Positions 49,983-61,900 of a DNA stretch of 64,000 nt are shown piece by piece (position 1 is the first letter of the stretch; every line of letters starts with the position of its first letter). This DNA is from Tolypeutes matacus (Eukaryota > Chordata > Mammalia > Cingulata > Chlamyphoridae). The DNA lies in the NCBI GenBank assembly GCA_026826555.1, contig JAKSZT010017954.1, forward strand, positions 642,984-706,983, given 5' to 3'. A program made the translations under genes and the position numbers. The notes under the pieces were generated by a model. That model saw only the letters and a program-made list of their open reading frames with translations. It ran no database searches and was not told the origin of the DNA.

Positions 49983-52900
49983 GTAAGTGAGACCGGCTGC
50001 CGACCCTCCCTGGTGGGCCCCTGTGTGTCCATGCCTGGACCTGGGCTGCAGGTGGCCTGGGGGGTGAGCAGGGCTGGAGACCTGTGCCCTGAACTTTGGG
50101 GTGCTAAAGAGCTGAAGGGTTGAGGATTATGGCCTGCACAGAAAGGGGCTGAGTGCGGCTGAAATCCCTGTCACCCTCCTGGCCAGACCCTCCCTGGAGT
50201 GAGAGGGGCCTCCCCTTCACAGCCTGCTCTCCGTCCCATCCCTCATCCTTGGGCATCCTTTAAATCCAAATTGCACCAGATACTCTGTGGGCTGCTGGCC
50301 CTGGCCAGAGAGGGAAGGGGTCTCTGGGGGCATCTCCTCAGCTTGGGGAGAGGCTTGGGCATGCCCGGGAGAGTCCTTCTACTTAGCAATGGCTGAAGGA
50401 TCGAGGGGGAGACAAAGGCTTGGGGGTCCTTTGTTGAGTCTTATCTTGTCTCAGATAACTGGTTGCAAGTTGCTTGCCTGTGGGATCTCTTAGGTAGAAC
50501 AGACTTTCTGGTTTCCCTGGGGAAGGGAAGAATGTCAGGGATGGAGCTGGCAGGGTGAGGGGAGGTGGGGGAGTGGGCCCCGGGCCCCAGGGGGAAGAGG
50601 GACACTGAGTCGAGGGGCCCAGGGCTCGGCAGGGGAGGGGGTGAGAGAGCAGAGGGAGTTGGGGGGGGGGGTTAGGGCTGGGCAGGAGGCTGGGGGTGGG
50701 GGTCTCGAGCTCTGCAAAGCAGCTGTGAGGTGACCCTCTCAGGGAGTCCTGTCTGCCATCCCAGTCAGGGGCAGAGGCCCTTAGAGGTCACCTCAGTCTG
50801 CCAAACTCTGATGTACCTCCCTCTCCTGGGCCCAGACGAGTTGGGGGAATGGTAGGGCTGGGAGTGGGGAAGAGAGAGGGGCGAGGGCTGGGGGTTATGA
50901 ATTGGGTGGATTTAGGAGTACTGTGAAGGCAACTGTCTTAATACCAGATTTACTAGTTTGAAGGTAATACCCAGGAGAGTGGGAGGCTGTGGACAGGTGC
51001 ATGGGGGCCTCCCCAGCCCCACTCTCTGGGCCTGGCCCTGCCCTCCAGGGCCTCTCTCTGGCCAGGTCCTCTGTGGAGTGGGCTGCTGGTGCTGATGACG
51101 ATGATGAAGGGTCCGGCAGTCAGCCAGTACCCCTCCACGGTGTGCCCAGCCAAGCAGCAGAGACAGCTGGCAACACAAGCCAAGGGCGGGGTCCCCAAGG
51201 CACTCACTCTGTGTGGAAAAGATAACCTGACACAAGTGACTCAGTTAGTGTGCGAAAGAGTCAGAAAAGCGTCTCTGAGAAGTGCAGACCATGGTCAGGA
51301 GTGGGGTGAGGCCAGGTAAGTAGGGCCCTTTGGGGGGACACCCAGAGATCTTATTTTACTGTCCCCACTCACAGATGGCTCTGTCATTTACAAAGCCATG
51401 TTGCAGCAAGTGGCTCATTTGAGTCCTACAAGGAAGACTGTGTAAAGAAGTCAGGACAGATGAGGAAACTGAGGGTCAGAGAGGTCGACTGACTTACCTG
51501 GAGTCACAGAGCAAATCATCAACATGGCATCACCCGCTTGACACTGGGTTTGTCTGCGCCTCCAGGGCCCCTTCCCCCAGTCCTGCCTTACTCAGGGATC
51601 TTCAGGGAGAGTTCCAGATATCAGGCCCAAGACCACCAGTGACATCTGTAGTTTTTTCTCCTCTCTGAGCTGGGTTCTCCTCTGGATACTCCAGTTCACC
51701 ACCAGGACTAATGAGGCTTTGGATAAGCAAACAGTTGGCAGGAGGAATTCCAGTCTGGGAAGGTAGGGAAGACACCGGCGCAGACGTGGGCGTTGCTGAG
51801 GAGGTGTTGCCAGCAGGTGTGGAGTCAGGTGGGAAAGTCACCCTTGTCAGCAGGTGACGGGGGCTCTGAGAGTCAAGCCCTCGGCCCCCGAGGACCTGCC
51901 AGGAGCAGACCAGAACCAGAGTGGCATGCCCAGGGGTGCTGACATCCCTTCTGGCCTGGGGTTCCCCTTGGCGTTGGGGCGTCAGGGCCAAGGTGGGGGT
52001 GTGCTGGTCCTGGAGCCTGTGCCCCTGGGGGAACAGGAGCCTCTTTTTGGTGGTGTGGAGTTTGGGATGGCCCTGCGCTTCCTGGGGCGAGCTGTCTTTC
52101 AGGACTGGGGCCCAGGGGAGAGGACAGGAATAGGGATCTTCGTCCCCCATGGGCCGCAGGCATCGCAAAATCCAGAAAATTCTTGGGGCCTAGAAGTGAG
52201 GGTTGGAACCCATATCCTGCTCTGTGCAGAGCATCTTCTTTGTCGCTAAGTGTCCACTGTGGGGTCTGGGGCGGGGAGGGGCACAGAGCTCCGCCACGGG
52301 AAGGTGGGAGGGTCCCGGACTCCTTAGCCCAGAAAGGCCAAGGCTGAGGTGAGAGCAGACTCCTTTACAGTAGACAAAGGGGCAACCTTGAAACAGTGTG
52401 ATGTCGATTTAGAGCCACTAAAAGGAAGTGCTGTTTTATGCAGAGAGTAATAAACTTACTCATTCAACAAACACCCAGGGCTGGCTCTGGATGGGCAGGT
52501 GCTGGGAACTGGGGACCAGGTGGGATGAATCAACCGGTTTATAGTTGGATTAACGAGATGGGAACTGGGCAGAAGGGACCAGAGCAGTCAAGTTATATTT
52601 TAATGGCTGATTAACAGTCCATTCTGTGGAATGCCATAGCCATCCAACCAGTCTCCTACTCTCGGACATGTTTTCCTTAATTTTTTTGCCATAATAAGTA
52701 ATGGTGTAATAAGCATTCTTATATAAAAACTTCTTTTTTTTTTTTTTTCTGCATCAGATTGCTTTTTTTTAGGATCAGTTATTAGAAATGGAATAATTAA
52801 AACAGTGTGACTATTTCTATGGTCCTTGACACATATTTTCAAGTTTTCCTTCAGAAGTAGGAAACCAAGTTAACACACACCAGCATTGTGTGAGAATGCC

Positions 52901-55900
52901 CTCTTCTCATCCCCACCAACTCCAGCTGTTATCCTCTAACATCATGTAGGGCGCAAGCTGATAGGTAAAGATAGTGTCTTGCTTTGTTTTGAATTTCTTT
53001 GCTTCCTGTAGAAGTTTGTCTCCTTTTTCCTTTTCCTAGGCATGTTGACCATCTCAGTTTCTTTGGAGAATACCTGTGCTTTTCCTTTGCTCAGCTTCCT
53101 AGTGGAGCATCCCTGGCCTGGGAGATTGGCCTCGGGAAGGACAGCCTCTTCTGTTCTGTCACATCCCTTGGGGACCCTGTTGCCACCAGCATCCCAGGGT
53201 GGGAGGGGTCTGCACTCTTCACCCAGGGCACTGCTCCCTTGTCCCCTGGAGAATCTAGTGAATCGGCTTGCAGGAAGGTGCCTGCCCACAGCCTTTATCT
53301 TGGGGGTCCTTCTAGACAGTGAGCAGGAAGGAGCCGAGGAGGAGGTAGGACGGGTAGGAGGCAGTGGTGTCTTGGGAACTGAGAGATCCAAGAAGGAGGA
53401 AGTGCAGACAGCGAGAGGGTTGGGGGTTTGGTCACTTGGAGATTGTGGGCATGACCCAAGGGGGCAGTTTTAGTAGAGATGTTAGTGGTTAAGGACAGGT
53501 TGAATGACAACAAAATGGAATAAACTGATGTGAACTCAGGAATAAAGAGAGAAGGTGTCTCCAGACTCGCCCCTTCCATTCCAATGAACTCCTCTGACCT
53601 CGGTTAGATGCCCTGGGGGCCCATCTTGTCCCTGCCAGGGCTTCCTCATTCATCTCCTGCCCTTCACGCTACCTCCCGGCCTTGCTTCTTAGGCACCGTT
53701 TGGATCCTGGCCTGTTGCTGCGTATTTCCAGCTCCTGCCCCAACTCCTTTCCCAGGCCAAGTTCACACCCACCTAACCAGCCTCTGCTCTTCCTCCCCTC
53801 CTCCAAACATACCAGGCCCTCACACTTCTCAGGGTTTTGTTTCCTTGGCTTGAAAACCTTTTCCTTCCTCTTCTCTATGCCACAAACCCTTTTCTTCCTT
53901 TAAAAGCAAAAGCCAGCTTTAGGCTCTGCTTGAATTCTCTCTTACTAGCTGGGCGACCTCGGAAGGCATTTAACCCTCAGAACCTCAACTCCCGTGTAAA
54001 ACAGATATATTGGTATCTACCTCACAGGGTTGTCATGGCGATTAAGTGAAGGAAAAACTAAGAGAAGGTGTCTGGTGAACTTCCTGGTCCTCATCCCCTC
54101 ATTTGGCACCTGGTCTGGGTCAGGTGAACAGGGAAGAAGTGGTCTCTCCTCTCCTAGAGCCTAGGGGCTGAGGGTGTCTCAGGGGCAATCACACAGATGG
54201 CCACAGTGACAGCTGTGATGTGTCCTCACGGAGGGCCAGTGCGGGAGTTTGAGAAGAAGCCAATAAACACGCCTCTCCCCACCCCTAACTGTGATTCAGT
54301 GGTGGAGATCGTTAACTGTCTTTATTTGCCTTTTTATTGTTTGACTTGTCACAACAAAGATATTCTACTTTTATAACTTAAAATTTCCAGTCAAGTTTAT
54401 GAGTAAACTGCAGAAACTCCTTTTTAAAGAGGAAGAAGAGAAAAATGACAGCTCATGGGTGACTTCCTTCTTAAAGTGTTCTTGATAAGAAAGGCAGAGG
54501 GGCTAGTGGACATCCCCGCCCTGACTCCCGCTACCTTCCTCTGGGCCTCTATGGCTCCGCCATCGCATTGGGGGTGGGTGAGCCCCTGCAAGGGCTGCGG
54601 CTGATTTGTCTTTGGCTCCCACAGTCAAAACGGGTGTGCAGTGATTGCTTGTTGAGTGAAGGCAGGAGCAAGGAGTCGGGGGAGCTGGGAGGTGGCCTTC
54701 CTGTGCATGCGTGAGAGGCTAAGGGTGAGATACAGAGTGGTCCCCATGGAGAGTGGACCAGGTGCCCTCAGAGGCCAGGAGGCAGAGGTGGGGAGGAGCC
54801 AGAGGAAGGCAGTCTAATGGAAGCAGCGTGGCTGAGCTCCTGCTGCCGGGTTAGCCTTGCTCTGAGCCTGCCACCTGACGCTTTGGGCCGACCAGAAGGC
54901 TCACACTCTCTCTCTGGCCTCTCAGTGCCCCCTGCTCTGGGGGTACCCTGATCTCCACCCTTTGTGTCCTCCTGAGCTCAGCCCCTTTACTTCCCCATGC
55001 TAGGTTTAAAAAAGTCTGCTTTATAGGCAAGAGGATTGGGCAAAAGCAAACATAACGACTGACTCAAAAAAAAAAAAAAAAAAAATCTCAACTGACCATC
55101 TTTTAAGATATTTTTCATAAATTTGGAATTCCAGAAATCTTAGGCACTTTTGACCTGCGCTGCATTTGTCAACAGTGTTCCCCTAATGTCCTGGTGGTGG
55201 GTCTGCACAGCCAGAGAGCCAGGACTGTTGATTGCGATGGCTTACCATAATTGCCCACCCCCTATCCTGGCCTCCAATCCTGGTCTGGTCCCTGGCCTCT
55301 CCCTGTGACCATTCTGTCTCTTTTCAGGACCTTGTGCAAATGGGGGCGTCTGGGACGGTGGAGGGTGCCTCTGCTCTGAGGGCCTTGAGGGTCCCCTGTG
55401 CCAGAGGCCGAAGTTAGCCTCCCTGAGAGGTGAGAAGAGCTGCAGTTCTAGGGCATCTTAGGAGGAGAGGAGGGTCAGGAGCACTTTGGACAAGTGGCTC
55501 CAAGCCCTGCCCTCTCAAGGAAGTCCCCAATACACATCTTATAGAGTCCCTAATAATTCCTAGGTTAACGGCACTGTCACTGTCAAGATTCTTTCCATAC
55601 ATGATCCTATTCACCTCACAGGCAAAATGAAGAGGGCCCAGGGATTAAATTCCCGTTTTGCAGTTAGGAAAATGAAGTCCCACACACCTGCAGAGATGGC
55701 AGAGAGGATCAAAGACAGAATAGGCCCTCCAGTCTCAGAGACCCAAGCCTTCTCACTATTAGACAACAGGAGCCCCCTGAGTGGCCTAAGAGGCCCCAGG
55801 TAGAGGAGGAGCCTACCTGGGCAGGTTGTGAGAGCACAGGATGGCCAGTGGCAGTGCTAGTATTTCAGGTAGGGTGGCTGGCCCTTGTGAAAAGGTATCT

Positions 55901-58900
55901 GGAGAGAGGAGACATGGAAGGAATTGTCCATGAAAATGAGTGACCACCTTAGAGCTCCCTGACCCCTCTAGGGGTGATGGGAACTACATAGTGAAAGGCT
56001 AAGCCAAATGATGTGAGATGAGTGTGTGAACTGAGAATCACAGCATGCTAGGGACAAAAGGAACCAGTGAGGGTGCATTTGTACATCAGTGGGGGCCTGG
56101 GGGGACTGTCAGCAGACAACAGAGGGCACCTTGTATGTGGACGTGGTCTACACAGCTATCTCATATTTGTAAAGAACATAGCTGTGAGCCTGACAATTCA
56201 TGTCATTTATGGCACTGACTTGCCCTCTAGACAAAATATTATAACTCCCAGAGAAGTGACAAACGTCTACACACTGTTGTGATCTCTCCAAATCTACAGG
56301 TACCAAAGCAAATGGAATCAGCACCACTGTTGACTCTGAGCCAACAGCCACAACTCTCACAAGGGCGCCCACTATCTTCACCACCATTTCGGATTTTTCA
56401 AAAGTTTCCTCTGAGTCCTTCAAAACCACAGTCACGGAGAGTTCTGCAGCGGCATCCAGCCCTGCAGAGGCATTTACCAGCCCAGCTGTCTCAGGACAGA
56501 CTGCCACCACCCTCACCCAGAAGTCCACGAGTCACAGGACCTTCTCTGCTTCCTCACAACCCACAGACTCAGCTCCAACCTCCCACAACAAAGGGGAAGA
56601 AACTCCTGAATCCACATCAAGTCCTGGGAAATCCTTTCCTACTTCCGGTGGTGATGGGGAATCGGCCACGCCCGTCACTGTGGAATCCCCGTTGCCCACA
56701 ACCCTCTCAGATCCATCCCATCCTCCAGTTTCCCCTGACACCAGCCGTACTGCCGACAATGCAAGTCCTCCATCCCCATCTGGTCCTGGTGGATTGACTG
56801 ACACTCCCCGGGTCTCAGGAGAGACAGCCACGGCTTTCATAGAAGAGACAACTCTCTACGCCAACGTTTCTGATTTGTCCACACCTACCGTTTCCCCTGG
56901 CACCTCCTACGCCATCAATGATGGAAGTGCGGTGACCACTTCAAGCTCCAACCTGCTCCCCTCCACCCCTGTGGTATCAGGACAGACAACCAACACCGTC
57001 ATTGAGGGCTCCGATGTCTCCACAGACAGTCCCAATTCTCCCGAATCTACAGTTAACTCAGNNNNNNNNNNTGAAACCACAGGCACGGAGAGTTCTGCAG
57101 CCACATCCGGCTCTGCAGCGGGATCTATCAGCTCGGCTGTCTCAGGACAGACTGCCACCACCCTCACCCAGAAATCCATGGGTCACAGCACCTTTTCTGC
57201 TTCCTCACAATCCACAGACTCAGGTCCATCCTCTCACACCAAAGGGGACGAAAGTCCTGCATCCACATTAAGTCCTGGGGAATCCTTTCCTACTTCCAGT
57301 GGTGATGGGGAATTGGCCACGCCTGTCACTGTGGAATCCCCGTTGTCCACAGCCCTGTCTAATCCGTCACATCCTCCAGTTTCCCCTGACACCCCCGGTA
57401 CCGCTGACTATGCAAGTCCTCCATCCCCATCTGGTTATGGTGAATTCACTGCCACTCCCCTGGTCTCAGAACAAACAGTCACAACTTTTACAGAAGAGAT
57501 GACTCTCTATGCCAACGTTTCTGATTTGTCCACACCTTCCATTTCCTCTGGCACCTCCTACACCAGTGATGATGGAAGTGCTGAGTCCTCTTCAAGTCCC
57601 AACCTGCTGCCCTCCACACCTGTGGTATCAGGACAGACAACCAACACCATCACTGAGGGCTCCACTGTCACCAAAGTGAGCCCTGTTTCATCCAAACTTA
57701 CAGTTACTTCAGACAGTGCTTTTACCAAAGAGTTTGAATTTTCTCATCCTACATCAGGTCCTGGTGACTCCTTTACCGCTTCTGATGGTGATTGGGCAGA
57801 GACCACAGCTATTCCTCAAGGATCCACCTTCTTCACCACCACCTCAGAGGTTTCCACATCCACATTCAGCTCCAATTCTTCCCACAGCACAGGCAGTGTA
57901 AGGCCTATCTTCCCTTCAGGACCCACTGAAGGATCTAGCACTACTGTTAGCTCTGAGCAAACAGCCACGAGTCTCACAGGGGAGCCCACCGTCCACACCA
58001 CTCTTTCTGATTTGAGTGAATCAACAGTTTCCTCCGAGGCCCCTGAAACCACAGGCACGGAGAGTTCCGAAGCTGCATCCAGCTCTGCAGAGGCATCTAC
58101 CAGCCCGTCTGTCTCAGGACAGACTGCCACCACCCTCACCCAGAAGTCCACCGGTCACAGCACCTTCCCTTATTACTCAAAACCCACAGACTCAGCTCCA
58201 ACCTCTCCTACCAAAGGGGAAGAAAGTCCTGCATCCACATCAAGTCCTGGGAAATCCTTCCCTACATCCGGTAGTGATGGGGAATCGGCCACGCCCATCA
58301 CTGTGGAATCCCGCCTGTCCACCACTCTCTCAGATCCATCGTATCCTACAGTTTCCCCTGACACCACCGGTACTGCTGTCTATGCTAGTCCTTTATCCCC
58401 ATCTGGTCCTGGCAGATTAACTCCTACCCTGGTTTCTGGACAAACACCCATGATTTTTACAAAGGAGACAACTCTCTTTGCAAACACTTCTGATTTATCC
58501 ACACCAACCGTTTTCTCTGACTCCTACCAAACCGGCAGTGATCTAAGTACCACACACCTTCCTAGCCCAGGCCAGCTCTCCTCCACTCCTGCTGTGTCAG
58601 GAATGACAACCACCATTTCTGAATCATCCAATCCAGCAGTTTCTACTGAGCCTCCCTATACCCCAGACAATGGCGGTATAGTTTCTGCTTCTACATCAAT
58701 ACCAGACCAGTCATCTCCCCTTACTGTCACTTCTGCACAAACGGTCACATCCTTTCTTGTAGAATCCACTGTCTATACAACCATATCTGATTCATCACCC
58801 CTTACAGGCCCAACTGTCACCTCTTCTACTGCTCTTAATGCAAGTCCTGTTTCTACATCAAGCTCTGGTGATTCTTCCCCCACCTTCTTGGTCTCTGGAC

Positions 58901-61900
58901 AAACAGCCACAACTTTTACAGAAGAGCCAAGTGTCTACACCACCATTTCTGATTTGTCCAAATCAACAGTTTCTGTTGGCACTGCCCAGACCACTCATAG
59001 TGGTGGTCCTGCATCTCCACCAAGTTCTGGTCTCTTGCCCTCCACCACTGCCACAACAACCTTCCCTGAGGGGCCCAGTGTCTTCACAACCACCAGCTAT
59101 CTTTCCCACCCGACGGATGCCCCCTTTGCCACAAAAACCCTTAGTCCGTTGCCTTCATCAAGGCCCACTCATTCCTCTTCATCTACAGCCATCTCTGGAC
59201 AAATGTCCACCACCTTGGGGGAGGATTCTAGTCTCCTCATCACCTCCGGTGATACTGCCAAGCCAACAACTCCTACTTTCACTCCCTCTGCCTCAGACAG
59301 TCCTAGTCCTACACCCCCACCAACTCTTGTGTCATCTTCTACATCAGGAGCCACCTCTGAACAACCAACCCACCCCCTCAGTGAAGGATCTACATTCTTC
59401 CAGACTGACCCAGGTTCATCCAGCACAATGCCATCCAACAGCTCCCACAGTACCGTCTCTGATGTTCCTTCTTCAGCCTCGGCTACCCCTGGGTCCTCCC
59501 CCGGGCCAGTCTCTGACTCTTCTTCAGCCATTACAAACTCTCCTCCCCCGTCCTCCACGTTAACTCGGCTCAGTACCACGTCAACTTTCCATCCCCCATT
59601 CACTAGCACCCTCACAACTAGGATGACACCCCACTTTCCAGATATACAAGGTAAGTCTCTCTGCATGTCATGCGATGGCATTTTGCCATTCCCTCTCCCA
59701 TCAGCAGCCAATCCACCCTGACCTCTTTGGAGCCTTCTAGTTCCACCCCTCTGGTTCTCTCTGGCCACCAATGCATGTCTTCCCCATCAATGGTTGACCT
59801 CTTTCTGTTCACAGGGCTCCTTTTTCCTGCTTCTTTTGTAGCTCTTGCATCCGTAGTCTCGGTTTTCTCTCTCAATATCTTCCTTCCCTGATTCTACCCC
59901 CTCCTTTCCCCATTATCTGCTGGGGATTGGGGCAGAGGTGCAGGAGTCTCCCTTTCTGTCTGACCATCTGGTCCCATACCCCTCTCTCAGTGCAATTGCC
60001 TGAGTGATGGGACCCAGAACAGGAGCCAGTGCCTGTGTGCCTCGGGCTCCTGTGGTGATCACTGTGAATTCTGCCTCTCCACAGGGCCGTGCCAGAACGG
60101 GGGCACCTGGGACGGAAGGCAGTGTATCTGTGAACAAGGCTTCTTTGGTTACTATTGCCAGTCCCCCTTGGACTCCTTCCCCATAGGTAATGACCTTCCC
60201 CAGGCCCCTTAACCGTTAAAACAAGATGGCAGAGCTGGCGAGGATCACCCACCACTAGCCCCTTGTATGGCAGGGAGAGGATGTGGCCTTTGTCCCAGGT
60301 GATGCTGCAGTTAGAGCATGGACCTTCTGTCTCCCTGTCCACTGGCTCACCTGGCCCTCTCGTTGGGACATTGCTATCCCAGCCCTTTCGGGAGCACTTG
60401 ACTTAGCTCTGACCTGGCCACCAGCTCCTTGTGTTACTCAGGGACAAGGGACAAAAGTCTCGAGACGCCCACCCACCTCTTAGTTCCCATCCCCTCTCTT
60501 GCCCACTGCCTACTGCCCACTTCCTGTGCCTCCACGAGACCGGCAGGCAGACAATGAGCCAGTCCCTGAAGACATCACTGGGAGGTTGCCGTCTCATGCA
60601 TAACGTGGCCTGTTCCCACAGATTTCCCGGAAAAAATCAATGCCTCTCTAGGGCTGATAGTGAAAGTCACTAACAAGATTTTCACAAAAGACCTGCAAAA
60701 CACATTCTCCCAGGCCTACAGGAATTTTACTGAACTATTCAAAAATGAGGTAAGAACAGAGGAGGTCCAGATTCTCCACGAGGAGGTGGATGGCAGAGGG
60801 GGTGCAGAGGCCCCCCTGACATGCTCATTTGAGTTTCCCAGCTCAAGGGGCCCCTCAGTCTGCCGGAGTCCTGAGCCGTGATGCCAGCAGACCCGCCACC
60901 CACACCCCGAGCAGAGGGAGTGTCCCTTCCTTCTTTCCTAAGGGCTAATATATGGGTTTCATGGAGGGGACCCTGGGCTGTCCCCAAAACAGAACAGGGC
61001 TCAGCCCTGCAAGAGGAACCAGCTCAGCTGCCTCGTTTCTTTCAGATGGATAAAATTTACAGGACCAAAGACCTCCCCCAGTACAGAGGTGTGCTCATCA
61101 AGAATCTGCTGTGAGTATGGGGGAGGTGGATTGCGAGGCTGGGGAAGGCCCCCCTCTGGATCCCCACTCTCCTGCCTCCCTTGAGCACGACTGGTGAGAG
61201 TATCAGTGCCTGGCTGGGTCCGAGGGGCTCTCAGCCCTGAGGCTACACCCGTGGGTCCTGAGAACATTCACTCTTTGATTCATTCAACAAACAGTTTTTG
61301 AAAGCCTGCCCTGAGCCAGCCCTATGGAAAACACAGACAGGTTGGCCTTAGGGTAAGGAGTGAACAGGGTGCAAGGGGAGAGGGCCCAAAGGTGGGCATA
61401 GTGGGGTGGAGAGAATTCTTCCTGGAAGAAGGGACAGCTAAGCTGAAGCTTGAAGAATGAGGAGGAGTGAGCCAGGGAGAGGAAAGGGAGGGGAAGAGGG
61501 TTATAGTAGAGGGAAGAGCATGCCGAAGACACCAGAGCTGGGGGGCAGGGGCAGATTCCAGGAGCTGGAAGATGTTCAGAAGGGCTGGTGGTCATGGCGG
61601 GAGAGGAGGCTGGAGAGCCAACCACGTCAGGGTGTTTAGGCTTTAGAGCGCCCATAGTTTCAGCCCACCAGGCTATGATCTGATTGGCATTGCAGACACA
61701 TGGGTTTGGCTGCAGGATGGAGAGTGGGTTGGGAGGGGCGTAAACTGGAGATGATGTAGGGGCCTTTCCCAGTGCCCTGCTGGGGAACTAGAGAGGCGAT
61801 GGTGCAGAAGGAAAGTGTGAAAGAGATTTAGGAGGCACGACCAACAGGTCCTGGGGATCTAGTGGACGTGAGCTGGGGGGGCATACAATGGCACCCAGAT

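Larger units (their letters stand above)
49983..55327 (+). other. MUC12 intron 1
   Basis: A 5.3 kb intron with only ancient repeats: MIR at 51.35-51.56 and 53.93-54.06 kb, an L2-like piece at 52.44-52.55 kb and antisense L1M at 52.59-52.99 kb. No DAS SINE is present. No convincing extra exon was found. Confidence 0.6.

Noticed and set aside
59169..59771. 200-codon antisense frame over the MUC12 PTS exon
   Set aside because: Mirror of the S/T/P-rich coding strand. The sense strand is clearly the mucin exon.
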